From NCBI RefSeq assembly GCF_000808535.1, contig NZ_JWLV01000034.1, positions 1-64,000 of the forward strand: a stretch of DNA of 64,000 bases. Direction: 5' to 3'. Below the pieces are notes generated by a model. That model saw only the letters and a list, made by a program, of their open reading frames with translations, did no database searches and had not been told where the DNA came from. Each line of letters begins with the position of its first letter. Position 1 is the stretch's first letter. A program made the translations under genes and the position numbers. Source of the DNA: Vibrio sinaloensis. GTDB taxonomy: Bacteria; Pseudomonadota; Gammaproteobacteria; Enterobacterales; Vibrionaceae. This document shows, piece after piece, positions 37,526-46,093 of the stretch.

Positions 37526-38029
37526 TTACTTTTGCTTTGATGTTTCTTGGTAAATCATAAATAGACGCGCATCGAGTTCCAGCTGATGGTAATCCGGCTC
37601 CATATGGCAACAAAGCTGATAAAACGCTTTGTTGTGCTCTTTCTCTTTTAGGTGAGCCAACTCGTGAACCACCAGCATACGCAGTAAGGGTTCGGGGGCG
37701 TTTTTAAATACACTCGCAATACGAATCTCGTTCTTCGACTTAATTTTTCCTCCATGCACTTTTGCAACGTAAGTGTGTAAACCCAATGCATTGTTGATCA
37801 AGTGGATCTTGCTGTCGTAAATCACCTTACTCAATGGAGACGTTTTCTTCATATAACGATTTTTAATCGCCATCGTATAGTCAAATAGCGCCTTTTCACT
37901 TTTGATGTCGTGATTGTTTGGGTAACGCTTTTCAAACCAAGCATTGAAGCGCCCAGATTCAAGCATCTGATTTACGGGGTCAAGAATGTGCTGAGGGTAG
38001 CCTTGGATGTAACGAATTAAAGGGTTCAT
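37526..38029 (-). CDS. YgjP-like zinc metallopeptidase-fold protein
   Basis: A 167-residue protein of the YgjP/DUF45 family with the gluzincin-type motif [11 protein letters not shown] near residue 118 and a conserved downstream acidic region. YgjP of E. coli has been described as a nucleotide-hydrolysing enzyme, while the motif is that of metallopeptidases, so the activity here is open. I place the start at ATG 38029 ([12 protein letters not shown]). It sits directly upstream of rlmF. Confidence 0.82.
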   Translation of the reverse strand: MNPLIRYIQGYPQHILDPVNQMLESGRFNAWFEKRYPNNHDIKSEKALFDYTMAIKNRYMKKTSPLSKVIYDSKIHLINNALGLHTYVAKVHGGKIKSKNEIRIASVFKNAPEPLLRMLVVHELAHLKEKEHNKAFYQLCCHMEPDYHQLELDARLFMIYQETSKQK

Positions 38030-38158
38030 AATCAACAATAACAGGTAGTGCGCTGGTGTAGGTCGAACAACAAAGGGGCGACAGTCTACCTTATTCACCC
38101 TTGCCATTCACGGCCTTTTCGTTAAACTCAGCGCCAGAAATAATCGTAGGAACAGACC

Positions 38159-38389
38159 ATGAAACGACTTGTACTGTATGTAAAAGATAAATGCCCACAC
38201 TGCAAAGATGCGCAGCGCTACTTAGATTCCAAGGGTTATAAGTACAGGTTAACCAACGCAAAAATGCAGCGCGGCCGCAAAGAGCTAGACGCTATTGGTG
38301 CGCGCTCACTGCCTGTGTTAAAGATTGGTGACCGCTATATGATTGGCTGGAATCCAGGTAATTTCGAACGAATGTACAACAGCAAATAA
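38159..38389 (+). CDS. Glutaredoxin-like protein
   Basis: A 76-residue thioredoxin-fold protein with the active-site motif CPHC (residues 13-16) and the cis-Pro segment SLPVLKIG near residue 51. Such small glutaredoxins reduce disulfides or glutathione mixed disulfides in the cytoplasm. The C-terminal GWNPGNF is typical of the NrdH/GrxA-like bacterial set. It is a single gene closed by a strong terminator. Confidence 0.88.
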   Translation: MKRLVLYVKDKCPHCKDAQRYLDSKGYKYRLTNAKMQRGRKELDAIGARSLPVLKIGDRYMIGWNPGNFERMYNSK

Positions 38390-38394
38390 CGAGT

Positions 38395-38420
38395 AAAAGA
38401 GTGGCTTGAGCCACTCTTTT
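38395..38420. terminator. Bidirectional terminator between glutaredoxin and membrane-protein genes
   Basis: AAAAGAGTGGC, loop TTGA, GCCACTCTTTT: a perfect 11-bp stem with A- and T-tracts on both sides. Confidence 0.9.
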
Positions 38421-38779
38421 TAGTTTATGAGCTGGGCGATAACGCAATAAACGAGAGCTGGTGCCCCTGACACAAGCAGTTTAAGGCAAGTGATACTGTT
38501 GGCATCTAGACGCTTCGTCGAGTTATCGCTCCCTTTTTCCTCTTCAGAACTTTCTGCCTCTTCACTCGGTTCTTGCTTAGTGTTTAGCGCGGCAACCGTG
38601 CCCGGCGGGTACATGTAAAGCAGCGCCGCACTGCCCCATAGCAGCATTAACACGAAAAACGCGTAATCCGAGGCGTATTTAATGCCGAAAAAGTGGGTGC
38701 TTGACTCAAGGGCAAACACCACGGAGAAGGCGACGATATTGCCAATGATGGCAAACTTAATGGTACTTCTTAAATCCAT
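38420..38779 (-). CDS. Hypothetical three-helix membrane protein
   Basis: A 119-residue protein with two N-terminal membrane helices (about 8-28 and 38-57), a very acidic linker (about 68-90, Glu/Ser-rich) and a third hydrophobic segment at the C-terminus (about 98-117). I do not recognise the family. It lies 15 bases after the ModF-like gene on the same strand and may share its transcript. Confidence 0.65.
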   Translation of the reverse strand: MDLRSTIKFAIIGNIVAFSVVFALESSTHFFGIKYASDYAFFVLMLLWGSAALLYMYPPGTVAALNTKQEPSEEAESSEEEKGSDNSTKRLDANSITCLKLLVSGAPALVYCVIAQLIN

Positions 38780-38794
38780 ACGTACTTTTTTGAG

Positions 38795-40249
38795 TTAGTT
38801 GGTCGTCAACTCCGCTTGATAACAGTTGAGTTCTGGGGAGAAGACAAACTCGAGTTCATTTCTAATGCTGGCAAGCTTATCCTTTTGATAGTGAGAAACA
38901 TAGAGCAGCTGGCTCAAATTTTCTTTTGCGATCAGCTCTAGCGTGTTTTTCACCAACCGACGCCCTAAGTAGTCCAAACCTTGATACGGCTCATCCAAAA
39001 TTAATAGCGCCGGCTGCTTCACAATGGCTCTTGCAATCAACAGTAACCGCTGCTGACCATATTCTAACGCTTTGACTGAGGTCTGCGCGTAGTCACTCAT
39101 ATGCAAAATTTCGAGCCATTCCTGTGCCAACTGCACTTCTTTTTTGCTCGGCTGCTGATAAAGACCGATCGAGTCATAAAAACCCGATAAAATCACGTCC
39201 AAAGCACTGCAACTGACTCGGTACTGCAAATGAAGTGCAGACGAGACCATGCCAATATTCTTTTTAATTTCCCAAATCGATTCGCCACTGCCACGCTGTT
39301 TACCAAAAATCTGAATATCGTTGGAATAGCACTGTGGATGGTCACCAAAAATCAAACCAAGCAAGGTGCTTTTTCCGCACCCATTTGGGCCTTTAACTTG
39401 CCAATGCTGTCCGTTGTCAATCCGCCAGTTCAATCCTGTAAAAATGGTTTTATCGGCGTATGCCACCTGCCCATTAGTGATTTCGAATACGGGATTGGCA
39501 AACACAGCATTGTGCTGATGGCGTCTAATCAGTGCGAGCATCTCTTCGCTTTGCTGCTTAGATTGCGCTTTGATTTGGCTAATCACGGGGTGAGATTCCC
39601 ACTCATCTCGTCCCATTATGCTTTCGAGCTTACCATGATTAAACAACGCGACTTGATCAATCCAGCTCGGTATGTCTTCTTCGCGGTTAAACGTCACTAT
39701 CATCTGAATCTGACGAGCAAGTTCCGCCAAGTAGTTCGCTAAAGACGCGCGGTGCTCAATATCCAGCCCAGTAAACGGATTATCCAATACGATCAAGTCA
39801 GGCTTGGTTGCTAGCGCTCTTGCTAGCATAACGCGGCGAGTTTCCCCCGTAGACAAAACGCGAAAGCCACTCTCTTTCAAATGGTACAAATCGAGATCAT
39901 GGAGTAACTTCTCCGTTAACACGCTGTCATCACATTGCTCATAAATCAGGGTAAAGACGTTGGTTCCCTTATCGATCTTATCGAGAAAGTCGGTCTCGTC
40001 TTTTGCTATTTCTTCTTCCAATAAACGCTGTTGCTCCACCAGTGAAACTTGAGCAATTGATCCCGCGGTCTTGACCAAGCTTTCAGCGTCGACATCAAAC
40101 TCGCCGCACAAAAGGCAGCCTAACGCAGAGCCGATGTCCCCTTCGGTGCTAAATACCCCCCAAGACTCACTCGGCTGGATTTGCCAGTGTTCGATTGAAA
40201 GATGGCTCGTTTTTGTCTCGAGCTCTAGATTGTTAAACGCAATCTGCAT
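38795..40249 (-). CDS. modF: ModF-like double ABC ATPase with a degenerate first domain
   Basis: A 484-residue protein with two ABC ATPase domains, collinear with E. coli ModF, which is linked to molybdate uptake genes. The second domain is complete: Walker A GPNGCGKST, signature LEYGQQR and Walker B LLILDEP. In the first domain, Walker A reads STEGDIGSA with no lysine, the signature LSTGET is kept, and Walker B reads LIVLDNP with Asn for the catalytic Glu. So only one site should hydrolyse ATP. No modABC genes are nearby. Confidence 0.82.
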   Translation of the reverse strand: MQIAFNNLELETKTSHLSIEHWQIQPSESWGVFSTEGDIGSALGCLLCGEFDVDAESLVKTAGSIAQVSLVEQQRLLEEEIAKDETDFLDKIDKGTNVFTLIYEQCDDSVLTEKLLHDLDLYHLKESGFRVLSTGETRRVMLARALATKPDLIVLDNPFTGLDIEHRASLANYLAELARQIQMIVTFNREEDIPSWIDQVALFNHGKLESIMGRDEWESHPVISQIKAQSKQQSEEMLALIRRHQHNAVFANPVFEITNGQVAYADKTIFTGLNWRIDNGQHWQVKGPNGCGKSTLLGLIFGDHPQCYSNDIQIFGKQRGSGESIWEIKKNIGMVSSALHLQYRVSCSALDVILSGFYDSIGLYQQPSKKEVQLAQEWLEILHMSDYAQTSVKALEYGQQRLLLIARAIVKQPALLILDEPYQGLDYLGRRLVKNTLELIAKENLSQLLYVSHYQKDKLASIRNELEFVFSPELNCYQAELTTN

Positions 40250-40356
40250 TATTGGATATCCTTTCCTTCACTTCCTGATGTAGAACGTTACTTGATGATT
40301 TGAATGGATGCGATAGCGATTCTTGAAAGTGTGAAGCGCAAGACCGAGCCGCGAAG

Positions 40357-41226
40357 TTAAGCGTACTGCTTCACAAAATCGATAAAGGTGCGATCCGCGA
40401 TTGAAAGGTAGCCATCTTTTCGCCATGCCAGCGCGAGGCTAAGCTTTACGGGCTCATCAAATGGAATGCCGACCACTGAAGGTTCATGTTCAGTGACCAA
40501 TTTAAGTAATGCGGTAATCGCAAACTCGTGCTGAACAATACTGAGGATCATGGGTAACAAGTTCGTTTCGAAAGAAAAGCGCATTTCCGTTCTATGTTGG
40601 GCCGCTTTCTTCTCGATGTACTCTCGGTGAAAGTAACCGGGTTTAAACATGATCAGCTCGTGCTGGAAAAATTGCTCAAATGAGAGACTTTTTTGCCCCG
40701 CGAGCTCATGCTCTTTACCCACAACGGCGACCATTTCCGTATCAAATAGGTGATCCACCTCGAGATCGTCTGGGACGTGGTCGTTGTTAATCACCCCAAT
40801 ATCGAGCTCTCCATCAAGAAGCATTTGTCGAATCGATTCGGTTCCGGCATCCACCAAGGTTAATTTTAGGTTGGGATAGCGCAGCTTAAATGCCATCAAG
40901 ACTTGAGGAAAAAAATACGAGCCCATCATGCTTGGCGCCCCTAACCTAACTTCCCCTTTCTCGAGGCCTTTTAGCTCATCAATCGCCAACTGTGCATCGT
41001 CTATTTGCTGCTGAACTCGCTTGGCGTGCTCAAGCAAGACTTTACCTTCATCGGTTAACATGACTTGGCGATCTTCGCGCCGAAACAAATCCACGCCCAA
41101 CTGCTGTTCAAACTTCTTGATAGAGATGCTCAACGCAGGTTGAGCAATGTGTAGCGCTTTCGCCGCCAACGTAAAATGTTGATGCTCTGCGACGGCCAGA
41201 AAGTGCTTAAGCTGCTTCGATTCCAT
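40357..41226 (-). CDS. LysR-family transcriptional regulator
   Basis: A 289-residue regulator with the N-terminal helix-turn-helix (about 1-60; HFTLAAKALHIAQPALSISIKKFEQQLGVDLF) and the effector-binding domain. It is divergent from an MFS transporter gene, the classic LysR arrangement in which the regulator controls its neighbour. A 29-base inverted repeat lies just upstream of its start. Confidence 0.93.
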   Translation of the reverse strand: MESKQLKHFLAVAEHQHFTLAAKALHIAQPALSISIKKFEQQLGVDLFRREDRQVMLTDEGKVLLEHAKRVQQQIDDAQLAIDELKGLEKGEVRLGAPSMMGSYFFPQVLMAFKLRYPNLKLTLVDAGTESIRQMLLDGELDIGVINNDHVPDDLEVDHLFDTEMVAVVGKEHELAGQKSLSFEQFFQHELIMFKPGYFHREYIEKKAAQHRTEMRFSFETNLLPMILSIVQHEFAITALLKLVTEHEPSVVGIPFDEPVKLSLALAWRKDGYLSIADRTFIDFVKQYA

Positions 41227-41230
41227 GATA

Positions 41231-41259
41231 TTAAAAATATATTGAGATGATATTTTTAA
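41231..41259. promoter_or_regulatory. Inverted repeat between LysR and MFS genes, probable operator
   Basis: TTAAAAATAT and ATATTTTTAA are perfect 10-base arms around a 9-base spacer, 5 bases upstream of the LysR start. The T-N(n)-A dyad fits LysR-type sites, and the place fits control of both genes. Confidence 0.65.
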
Positions 41260-41327
41260 TATATTTTATCAATTCTCATCTCACTGATACTTTGATCACA
41301 TTAATTACTCTGTCGCAGCCTAAAACC

Positions 41328-42575
41328 ATGATCCAAATCGGCACCAAGCAATATCACCATGTCACCTGGGGCTTAGCACTGGCGTCATTTCTGATTTTTT
41401 GTAATCTGTACCTCTTTCAGCCCATGCTGCCCTTTATGGCTCAGCACTTTTCCGTCAGCGAAACTCAGATCAACTGGGTGTTCGCCGCATCAACGCTGGC
41501 GCTGTCAATTTGTTTGGTGCCTTGGGCTGTGGCATCGGAGTCCTTTGGCCGCCGTCGTATCATGTTGATCGGCCTTATTGCGATTCCTTTCATCAACGTC
41601 GCCATGCTTGTCAGTGAATCAATGATTGCCATTGTTGCCCTTCGAGCGTTACTTGGCGTCGCACTCGCGGCTTTTGCGTCGGTAGCGGTTGCCTACATGG
41701 TGGAAGAGTTATCAGAAACCGCCTTTGCTCGCGCAATTGGTACTTACATTGCTGCAAACTCTTTAGGTGGAATTTTCGGTCGTATTGCAGGAGGCATGCT
41801 CACCGAGCACCTTGGTTGGCAATATGCCGTGCTCGCAATTGCCCTCTTTACTTTCGCAGGCGCGCTACTTGTGATTCGCTTACTGCCTTCACAACGTAAT
41901 TTTACTCCGCAGCGCGGCATGCTTCGTTATCACAATAAAGCGCTGATTAAGCATGTACAAAACCCAACATTGTGGCTGGCTATGTTGATTGGCGGTATTA
42001 ACTTTGCCTTGTTTGTTAACCTCTACTCCGTGATGGGATTTAGGCTGGTTGCCGCGCCGCATAATTTGCCGATTGGTTTGGCATCCTTGATCTTTCTTTG
42101 CTATCTGGCGGGAACGCTTAGCTCGAAGCTGACCTCAACCTGGAGCAAACGCTACTCACCCATCTCAGGCATCATCGCTGGCTCGATAATCAGTCTTTTG
42201 GGCATGTGCATTGCCTATATCGATTCATTGTGGGCCATGATATTGGGCTTAATGTGCATCAGCTTTGGCGCTTTTTTCACTCATACTTTGGCTTATTCAT
42301 GGGTCAGCCGAAAAGCGACGCAGGCTAAAGCGACGGCAACTGCGTTGTACTTAGTTCACTACTATATCGGTGGCAGTCTGGGCGGTTTCTTTCTTATCTA
42401 CTGTTGGCAACACGCAGGTTGGTATGGGGTTATGCAAGGCGGAAGCGCACTCTATCTCGGCCTATTTTTCTTGAGCTATCGCCTCGCCATGCACGACAAA
42501 CGCTTATCGCAAGACAAGCCGCAAGGAGGGAAATCTGCTATTCTAGCGGCAAATTCAAACTTGGAAGCAAAATGA
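41328..42575 (+). CDS. MFS transporter, YnfM-like
   Basis: A 415-residue major facilitator protein with 12 predicted membrane helices and the motif SESFGRRRIM in the loop between helices 2 and 3. It resembles the YnfM group of putative drug or metabolite exporters. I choose ATG 41328; the frame is open back to 41247, but that start lies inside the operator-like repeat. The stop overlaps the next gene by four bases (ATGA). Confidence 0.87.
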   Translation: MIQIGTKQYHHVTWGLALASFLIFCNLYLFQPMLPFMAQHFSVSETQINWVFAASTLALSICLVPWAVASESFGRRRIMLIGLIAIPFINVAMLVSESMIAIVALRALLGVALAAFASVAVAYMVEELSETAFARAIGTYIAANSLGGIFGRIAGGMLTEHLGWQYAVLAIALFTFAGALLVIRLLPSQRNFTPQRGMLRYHNKALIKHVQNPTLWLAMLIGGINFALFVNLYSVMGFRLVAAPHNLPIGLASLIFLCYLAGTLSSKLTSTWSKRYSPISGIIAGSIISLLGMCIAYIDSLWAMILGLMCISFGAFFTHTLAYSWVSRKATQAKATATALYLVHYYIGGSLGGFFLIYCWQHAGWYGVMQGGSALYLGLFFLSYRLAMHDKRLSQDKPQGGKSAILAANSNLEAK

Positions 42576-43132
42576 TAACAACACGCTCTAACAACGAAAT
42601 TGCTCAGCAAGTCGAACAATGGCTCAACGACGTCGTGATCGGGCTCAATTTGTGCCCGTTCGCCGCAAAGCCACAGCGCAATAAGCAGATTAAGATCTTT
42701 GTCAGCGAAGCAAACACAGAAGAAACTCTGCTTGAAGATATCTTGGCTCAACTGCTTGAACTAGACGCAACGCCGGCCGAAGAGCTTGAAACTACGCTGG
42801 TTGTGGCGCCAAATATGTTGGCCGATTTTTATGACTACAACTTGTTTATTGATTGGGTCGAAGCGCTTATTAAACAGCAAGATTGGGAAGGCATTTTCCA
42901 GTTGGCCACCTTCCACCCTGACTATTGTTTCGGTGGAACTGAGCCTGAAGACGCAGAAAACTTAACCAACCGCTCTCCTTATCCCGTGTTTCACTTGATT
43001 CGCGAAGAGAGCATGGAAAAAGTCCTCAAACACTATCCCAACCCTGAAGCGATTCCTGACACTAACATCGCCCGTGTCGAATCCCTCACGCCAGAAGAGC
43101 GTAAAAAACTGTTCCCGTATTTATTCAGTTAA
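42572..43132 (+). CDS. DUF1415 family protein
   Basis: A 186-residue cytoplasmic protein of the DUF1415 family, function unknown. The N-terminal VIGLNLCPFAAKP with its Cys and the central FHPDYCFGG are family hallmarks. It starts at the ATGA overlap with the MFS gene and so is translationally coupled to it. A strong terminator follows. The frame extends upstream inside the MFS gene, but that part is not family-like. Confidence 0.87.
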   Translation: MITTRSNNEIAQQVEQWLNDVVIGLNLCPFAAKPQRNKQIKIFVSEANTEETLLEDILAQLLELDATPAEELETTLVVAPNMLADFYDYNLFIDWVEALIKQQDWEGIFQLATFHPDYCFGGTEPEDAENLTNRSPYPVFHLIREESMEKVLKHYPNPEAIPDTNIARVESLTPEERKKLFPYLFS

Positions 43133-43153
43133 CACGGTCTGAACAACCCAAAA

Positions 43154-43175
43154 AAAAGCGCCAAACGGCGCTTTT
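43154..43175. terminator. Bidirectional terminator between DUF1415 and GAF-GGDEF genes
   Basis: AAAAGCGCC, loop AAAC, GGCGCTTTT: perfect 9-bp stem with tracts on both sides. Confidence 0.88.
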
Positions 43176-43197
43176 TCTATGGGTGAGACTAGAGGGA

Positions 43198-44259
43198 TTA
43201 GATTGGCTCGCTCCAACATGATCGAACGGTTGTATTCCTTCCTGCATCTTTCGCGCGATAGAGATTATCGTCAGCAATATGAATAATTTCATCCAAGGTG
43301 GCTTTGTTGCACTGCTGATTCACCAGGCTGGAAAAATCAAACTCACACGCTCCGACAGACACGGTAATCGGCTGACCATCAACCAGAATGCTGTTCACAC
43401 AGGTGCGCACTTTCTCAACGATGCTGCGTCTCTCTGCGAGTGCTCGTTCAGGTAACCAAACCACAAACTCCTCGCCACCAAAACGAGCGATAAAATCGCT
43501 CTCAACCAATTGGGCTTGGATGGCTGTGGCGACTTTCTTTAGTACGTCATCACCGATTTGATGGCCGTGGTTATCATTGACCAGTTTAAAGTGGTCAATA
43601 TCCACGATGGCTAATGTCCCTTTTCCGCCTGCGCGTTTCATTCGTTCAATATCCAGATGAACGGTTTTAAACAAGCTTCTGCGATTCGCCACGCCTGTTA
43701 GTGTGTCGTGGTAGGCTTGGTATTCAAGCCTCGCATTTAGCTGCTGTAGTCGCTCTTCCTGCTTACGGCGAATCAGTTCAACCTCTATCCAAGAAGCCAT
43801 CAGCTTCAACGCATCGACATCGATCTCTTTGAACTTTCTTGGGTAAGGGATGGCAGACGAGAAGTTCAACGTACCAAATATTTCATCATCAATGAAAATC
43901 GGCACACCGATGTACGACTCGAGTCCAAAGGCTTGATAGGCTGGGTGAGTCGCGTATTTATCGCTTTCTCCCATATTTTCAATCATCACCGGTCCAAACG
44001 AGCCGCAGGTGATTTGGCAATAGGTTTTATCAAACTCAAACGTATCACCGATGTTTAATTCAACCCCTTCAGGTGTTACGCAATGCAGCACGGTGTATTT
44101 ATCACCCTCAATGTGGGACAAAGTACCGATATCCAAATCAAAGCGTTCTAAGCCCATCATGATCAGTTGGCTTACTTGGATATCAAACCCTTTTTGATAG
44201 TCATTGGTGATTTGATACAAGCGGCGAATCACTTTCTCACTTTCACTCTCTACGACCAT
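43198..44259 (-). CDS. GAF-GGDEF diguanylate cyclase
   Basis: A 353-residue soluble protein with an N-terminal GAF sensor domain (about 10-165) and a C-terminal GGDEF domain. The active-site motif is GGEEF at 261-265, with DIDHFKLVNDNHGHQIGDD before it, so it should make cyclic di-GMP. The inhibitory RxxD site is changed to VESD. The GAF ligand is unknown. Its upstream region is shared with the divergent MazG-like gene. Confidence 0.9.
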   Translation of the reverse strand: MVVESESEKVIRRLYQITNDYQKGFDIQVSQLIMMGLERFDLDIGTLSHIEGDKYTVLHCVTPEGVELNIGDTFEFDKTYCQITCGSFGPVMIENMGESDKYATHPAYQAFGLESYIGVPIFIDDEIFGTLNFSSAIPYPRKFKEIDVDALKLMASWIEVELIRRKQEERLQQLNARLEYQAYHDTLTGVANRRSLFKTVHLDIERMKRAGGKGTLAIVDIDHFKLVNDNHGHQIGDDVLKKVATAIQAQLVESDFIARFGGEEFVVWLPERALAERRSIVEKVRTCVNSILVDGQPITVSVGACEFDFSSLVNQQCNKATLDEIIHIADDNLYRAKDAGRNTTVRSCWSEPI

Positions 44260-44438
44260 ACTCTTCCCACCAATTTATAAACTGTATATTTAAGATAGAG
44301 TTAGCCAACCAAACAATGCAACGTATTTTTCAAAATGACGTTCAATTATTTGCCGCTCAGTCCATTAATTTTGCTCCCCAGATAGCCGCAGCGAAATGGC
44401 TTTGGTAGTATTGGCCAATCTTAAAGACATCCGGGTTA

Positions 44439-45020
44439 ATGGATATGCACCTTTCTAAACTCACCAACGACATTTTTGACCACCTGTACCGCGACATTTC
44501 TGAATTTCGAAGCACGTTTGACCTTCCCGTCGCCTCTCCTGAAAGCTTAGACGAGAAAGCAGACACCCTGCATACTTCTCTTGCCATTGAGGAGCTTACC
44601 GAGCTAGCGGAAGCAGATTGTAAAACAGAGCAAGCGGATGCGATTGTTGATAGCGTCTATGTCTTGATGGGTCGTTTGGTCCACCTTGGCCATGACAAAA
44701 TCGAAGACAATCTAGCGATTAACTATTTGATTGACCTGCTTTTGAATGTGGCAGTAAACCGTGGCATTGATTTCGTTCCATGTTGGGATGAAGTGCATTC
44801 AAGCAACATGAGTAAAGTGTGCCGCAGTGAGAAAGAGTACGCAGAGACAGAGTCTCACTACGCGGAGCAAGGCATCAAGCTGATGGCCGTGCAAAAAGGC
44901 GATTACATTATTGCAAAATGTGCCGAAGATTTTGTGTCTGAAGGCAAGACCATTCGTCAAGGCAAGGTGTTAAAGTCGGTGTACTACCGTCCGGCAGATT
45001 TGGCGCCACTGACCAAATAA
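44439..45020 (+). CDS. MazG-like nucleoside triphosphate pyrophosphohydrolase
   Basis: A 193-residue protein of the all-alpha NTP pyrophosphatase superfamily. The metal-binding pattern EELTELAEADCKTEQADAIVD (about 50-70) is the ExxE-(n)-ExxD signature of MazG-like and PRA-PH proteins. Substrates in this group range from phosphoribosyl-ATP to aberrant nucleotides and cannot be fixed here. Either ATG 44439 or ATG 44445 could be the start. Confidence 0.75.
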   Translation: MDMHLSKLTNDIFDHLYRDISEFRSTFDLPVASPESLDEKADTLHTSLAIEELTELAEADCKTEQADAIVDSVYVLMGRLVHLGHDKIEDNLAINYLIDLLLNVAVNRGIDFVPCWDEVHSSNMSKVCRSEKEYAETESHYAEQGIKLMAVQKGDYIIAKCAEDFVSEGKTIRQGKVLKSVYYRPADLAPLTK

Positions 45021-45190
45021 TAAAAAGCCGCCACCTGAGGTAAAACCTAGGTGGCGGAAGCTGCCATATCGAAAATTACGACTCCATTTCATCTAAGACG
45101 AGAAAAACGTTCCCACCCTTTCACATCCCAGTAGAGTCAAACAAGAACGAGAATGTATCACTCTCTCTATTGCGATTGGCATGCCAGTTT
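45015..45190 (-). ncRNA. Candidate sigma-54-dependent small RNA
   Basis: On the minus strand, a -24/-12 element with GG at 45185-45184 and GC at 45173-45172 (GG-N10-GC, in context CTGGCATGCCAATCGCA) predicts a start near 45160. The first bases fold as GAGAGTG/CATTCTC. A later GACTC (about 45139) can pair with GAGTC (about 45083). The transcript would end at the stem CCGCCACCT/AGGTGGCGG (45057-45028) followed by CTTTTTATTATTT, giving about 145 bases. No ORF with a ribosome-binding site is visible, and I do not see the conserved Qrr core. Expression is unproven. Confidence 0.55.
45028..45057 (-). terminator. Rho-independent terminator, leftward
   Basis: CCGCCACCT and AGGTGGCGG form a 9-bp stem with a 12-base loop; the T-rich tail exists only in the leftward reading, so it ends a leftward transcript, not the MazG-like gene. 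Confidence 0.75.
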
Positions 45191-45271
45191 TTCAACTCGA
45201 CGTAACTTATTGATTTTAAATAAGCAGAAGTCAAAACTCAGCCTAAGCTAATGAATACCCTGCGCTGTCGT

Positions 45272-45286
45272 GGTGCAGACTGCACC
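45272..45286. promoter_or_regulatory. 15-base inverted repeat, candidate enhancer site for the small RNA
   Basis: GGTGCA-GAC-TGCACC is a perfect inverted repeat about 119 bases upstream of the predicted RNA start. Its core TGCA-N3-TGCA has the spacing of LuxO-type sites (TTGCA-N3-TGCAA). The match to any one activator is tentative. Confidence 0.5.
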
Positions 45287-45337
45287 CAAATATGGTTCAT
45301 CTGGCTGGGCAAACTTGCTGAGTTAGCGCTTGTCCAA

Positions 45338-46093
45338 CTAATCAAACAGCAACACTGGCTTTTGATTGACAACCGCCTTTGTCACTTGAGTGTTGAATAC
45401 GTTTGCCAGTTGCTCTTCGGTCAGCACCTCTTGTGGCGATCCAAACTGCTGCATCACACCCCTATCAAACAGCACCACGCGATCAGCGTAGTTCAAAGTC
45501 CGATTCAGGTCGTGGTTAGACATGACGACCGACAACCCCATAGAAGCCACTCTGCGGATTAGGCGATACAACATGCTCTCTTGACCAATATCCAAAGGCG
45601 CAGCGGGTTCATCCAAAATGAGCAGCTTCGCAGTCGGGTTTAATGTTGGCCAGATTTGCAAGCAAATGGCACACAGGCGAACGCGTTGCCACTCCCCGCC
45701 GGAAAGGTGATGAATAGGACGATGAAGCTTGTCGGTAAGCTGTAAAATGTCGGCCAGTTCATTGACTGTTGCATCAATGAGCGTTGTCGGGTGGGTTTTG
45801 GCACTAGGGATAGACAGCGCAAGATAATGAGCCACAACCAAATTGAAGGCGGGTCGATCCGATTGTGACAGTAAGGCGCGATAATTGGCTAAACGTTCAA
45901 AGGAGCAGTGGCGAATCTCAGTCTGGTCAAAAAAAACGTCGCCCTGATGATCAATCATTCCTGCTAACGCATTGAGAAACGTACTTTTCCCGCTGCCATT
46001 TGGTCCGACAACGTGTAGAACCTCACCGGATTCGACCTGCAAAGAGAACGGCAGCAAACGCTTACCGACGGATAAATGGCTAACGCGAATCAT
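45338..46093 (-). CDS. btuD: Vitamin B12 ABC transporter ATPase BtuD
   Basis: A 251-residue ATPase that powers corrinoid import. Walker A is GPNGSGKS at about 30-37, the signature is [11 protein letters not shown] and Walker B is LLILDEP. It overlaps btuC by 14 bases, so the pair is translationally coupled. The binding protein gene btuF is not in the window. It belongs to the iron-siderophore/B12 importer class, and the cob genes nearby support B12 as substrate. Confidence 0.92.
   Translation of the reverse strand: MIRVSHLSVGKRLLPFSLQVESGEVLHVVGPNGSGKSTFLNALAGMIDHQGDVFFDQTEIRHCSFERLANYRALLSQSDRPAFNLVVAHYLALSIPSAKTHPTTLIDATVNELADILQLTDKLHRPIHHLSGGEWQRVRLCAICLQIWPTLNPTAKLLILDEPAAPLDIGQESMLYRLIRRVASMGLSVVMSNHDLNRTLNYADRVVLFDRGVMQQFGSPQEVLTEEQLANVFNTQVTKAVVNQKPVLLFD

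Larger units (their letters stand above)
45021..45337. other. Intergenic region between MazG-like gene and btuD
   Basis: A 317-base stretch with no supported protein gene. It holds the candidate small RNA with its promoter, and the 15-base inverted repeat at 45272-45286. The small open frame that starts here and runs into btuD on the plus strand is a shadow. Confidence 0.65.

Noticed and set aside
45060..45165. The candidate RNA as a Qrr or GlmY/GlmZ homologue
   Set aside because: The Qrr core and the GlmZ-like segments I know are not present; only the promoter class is shared.
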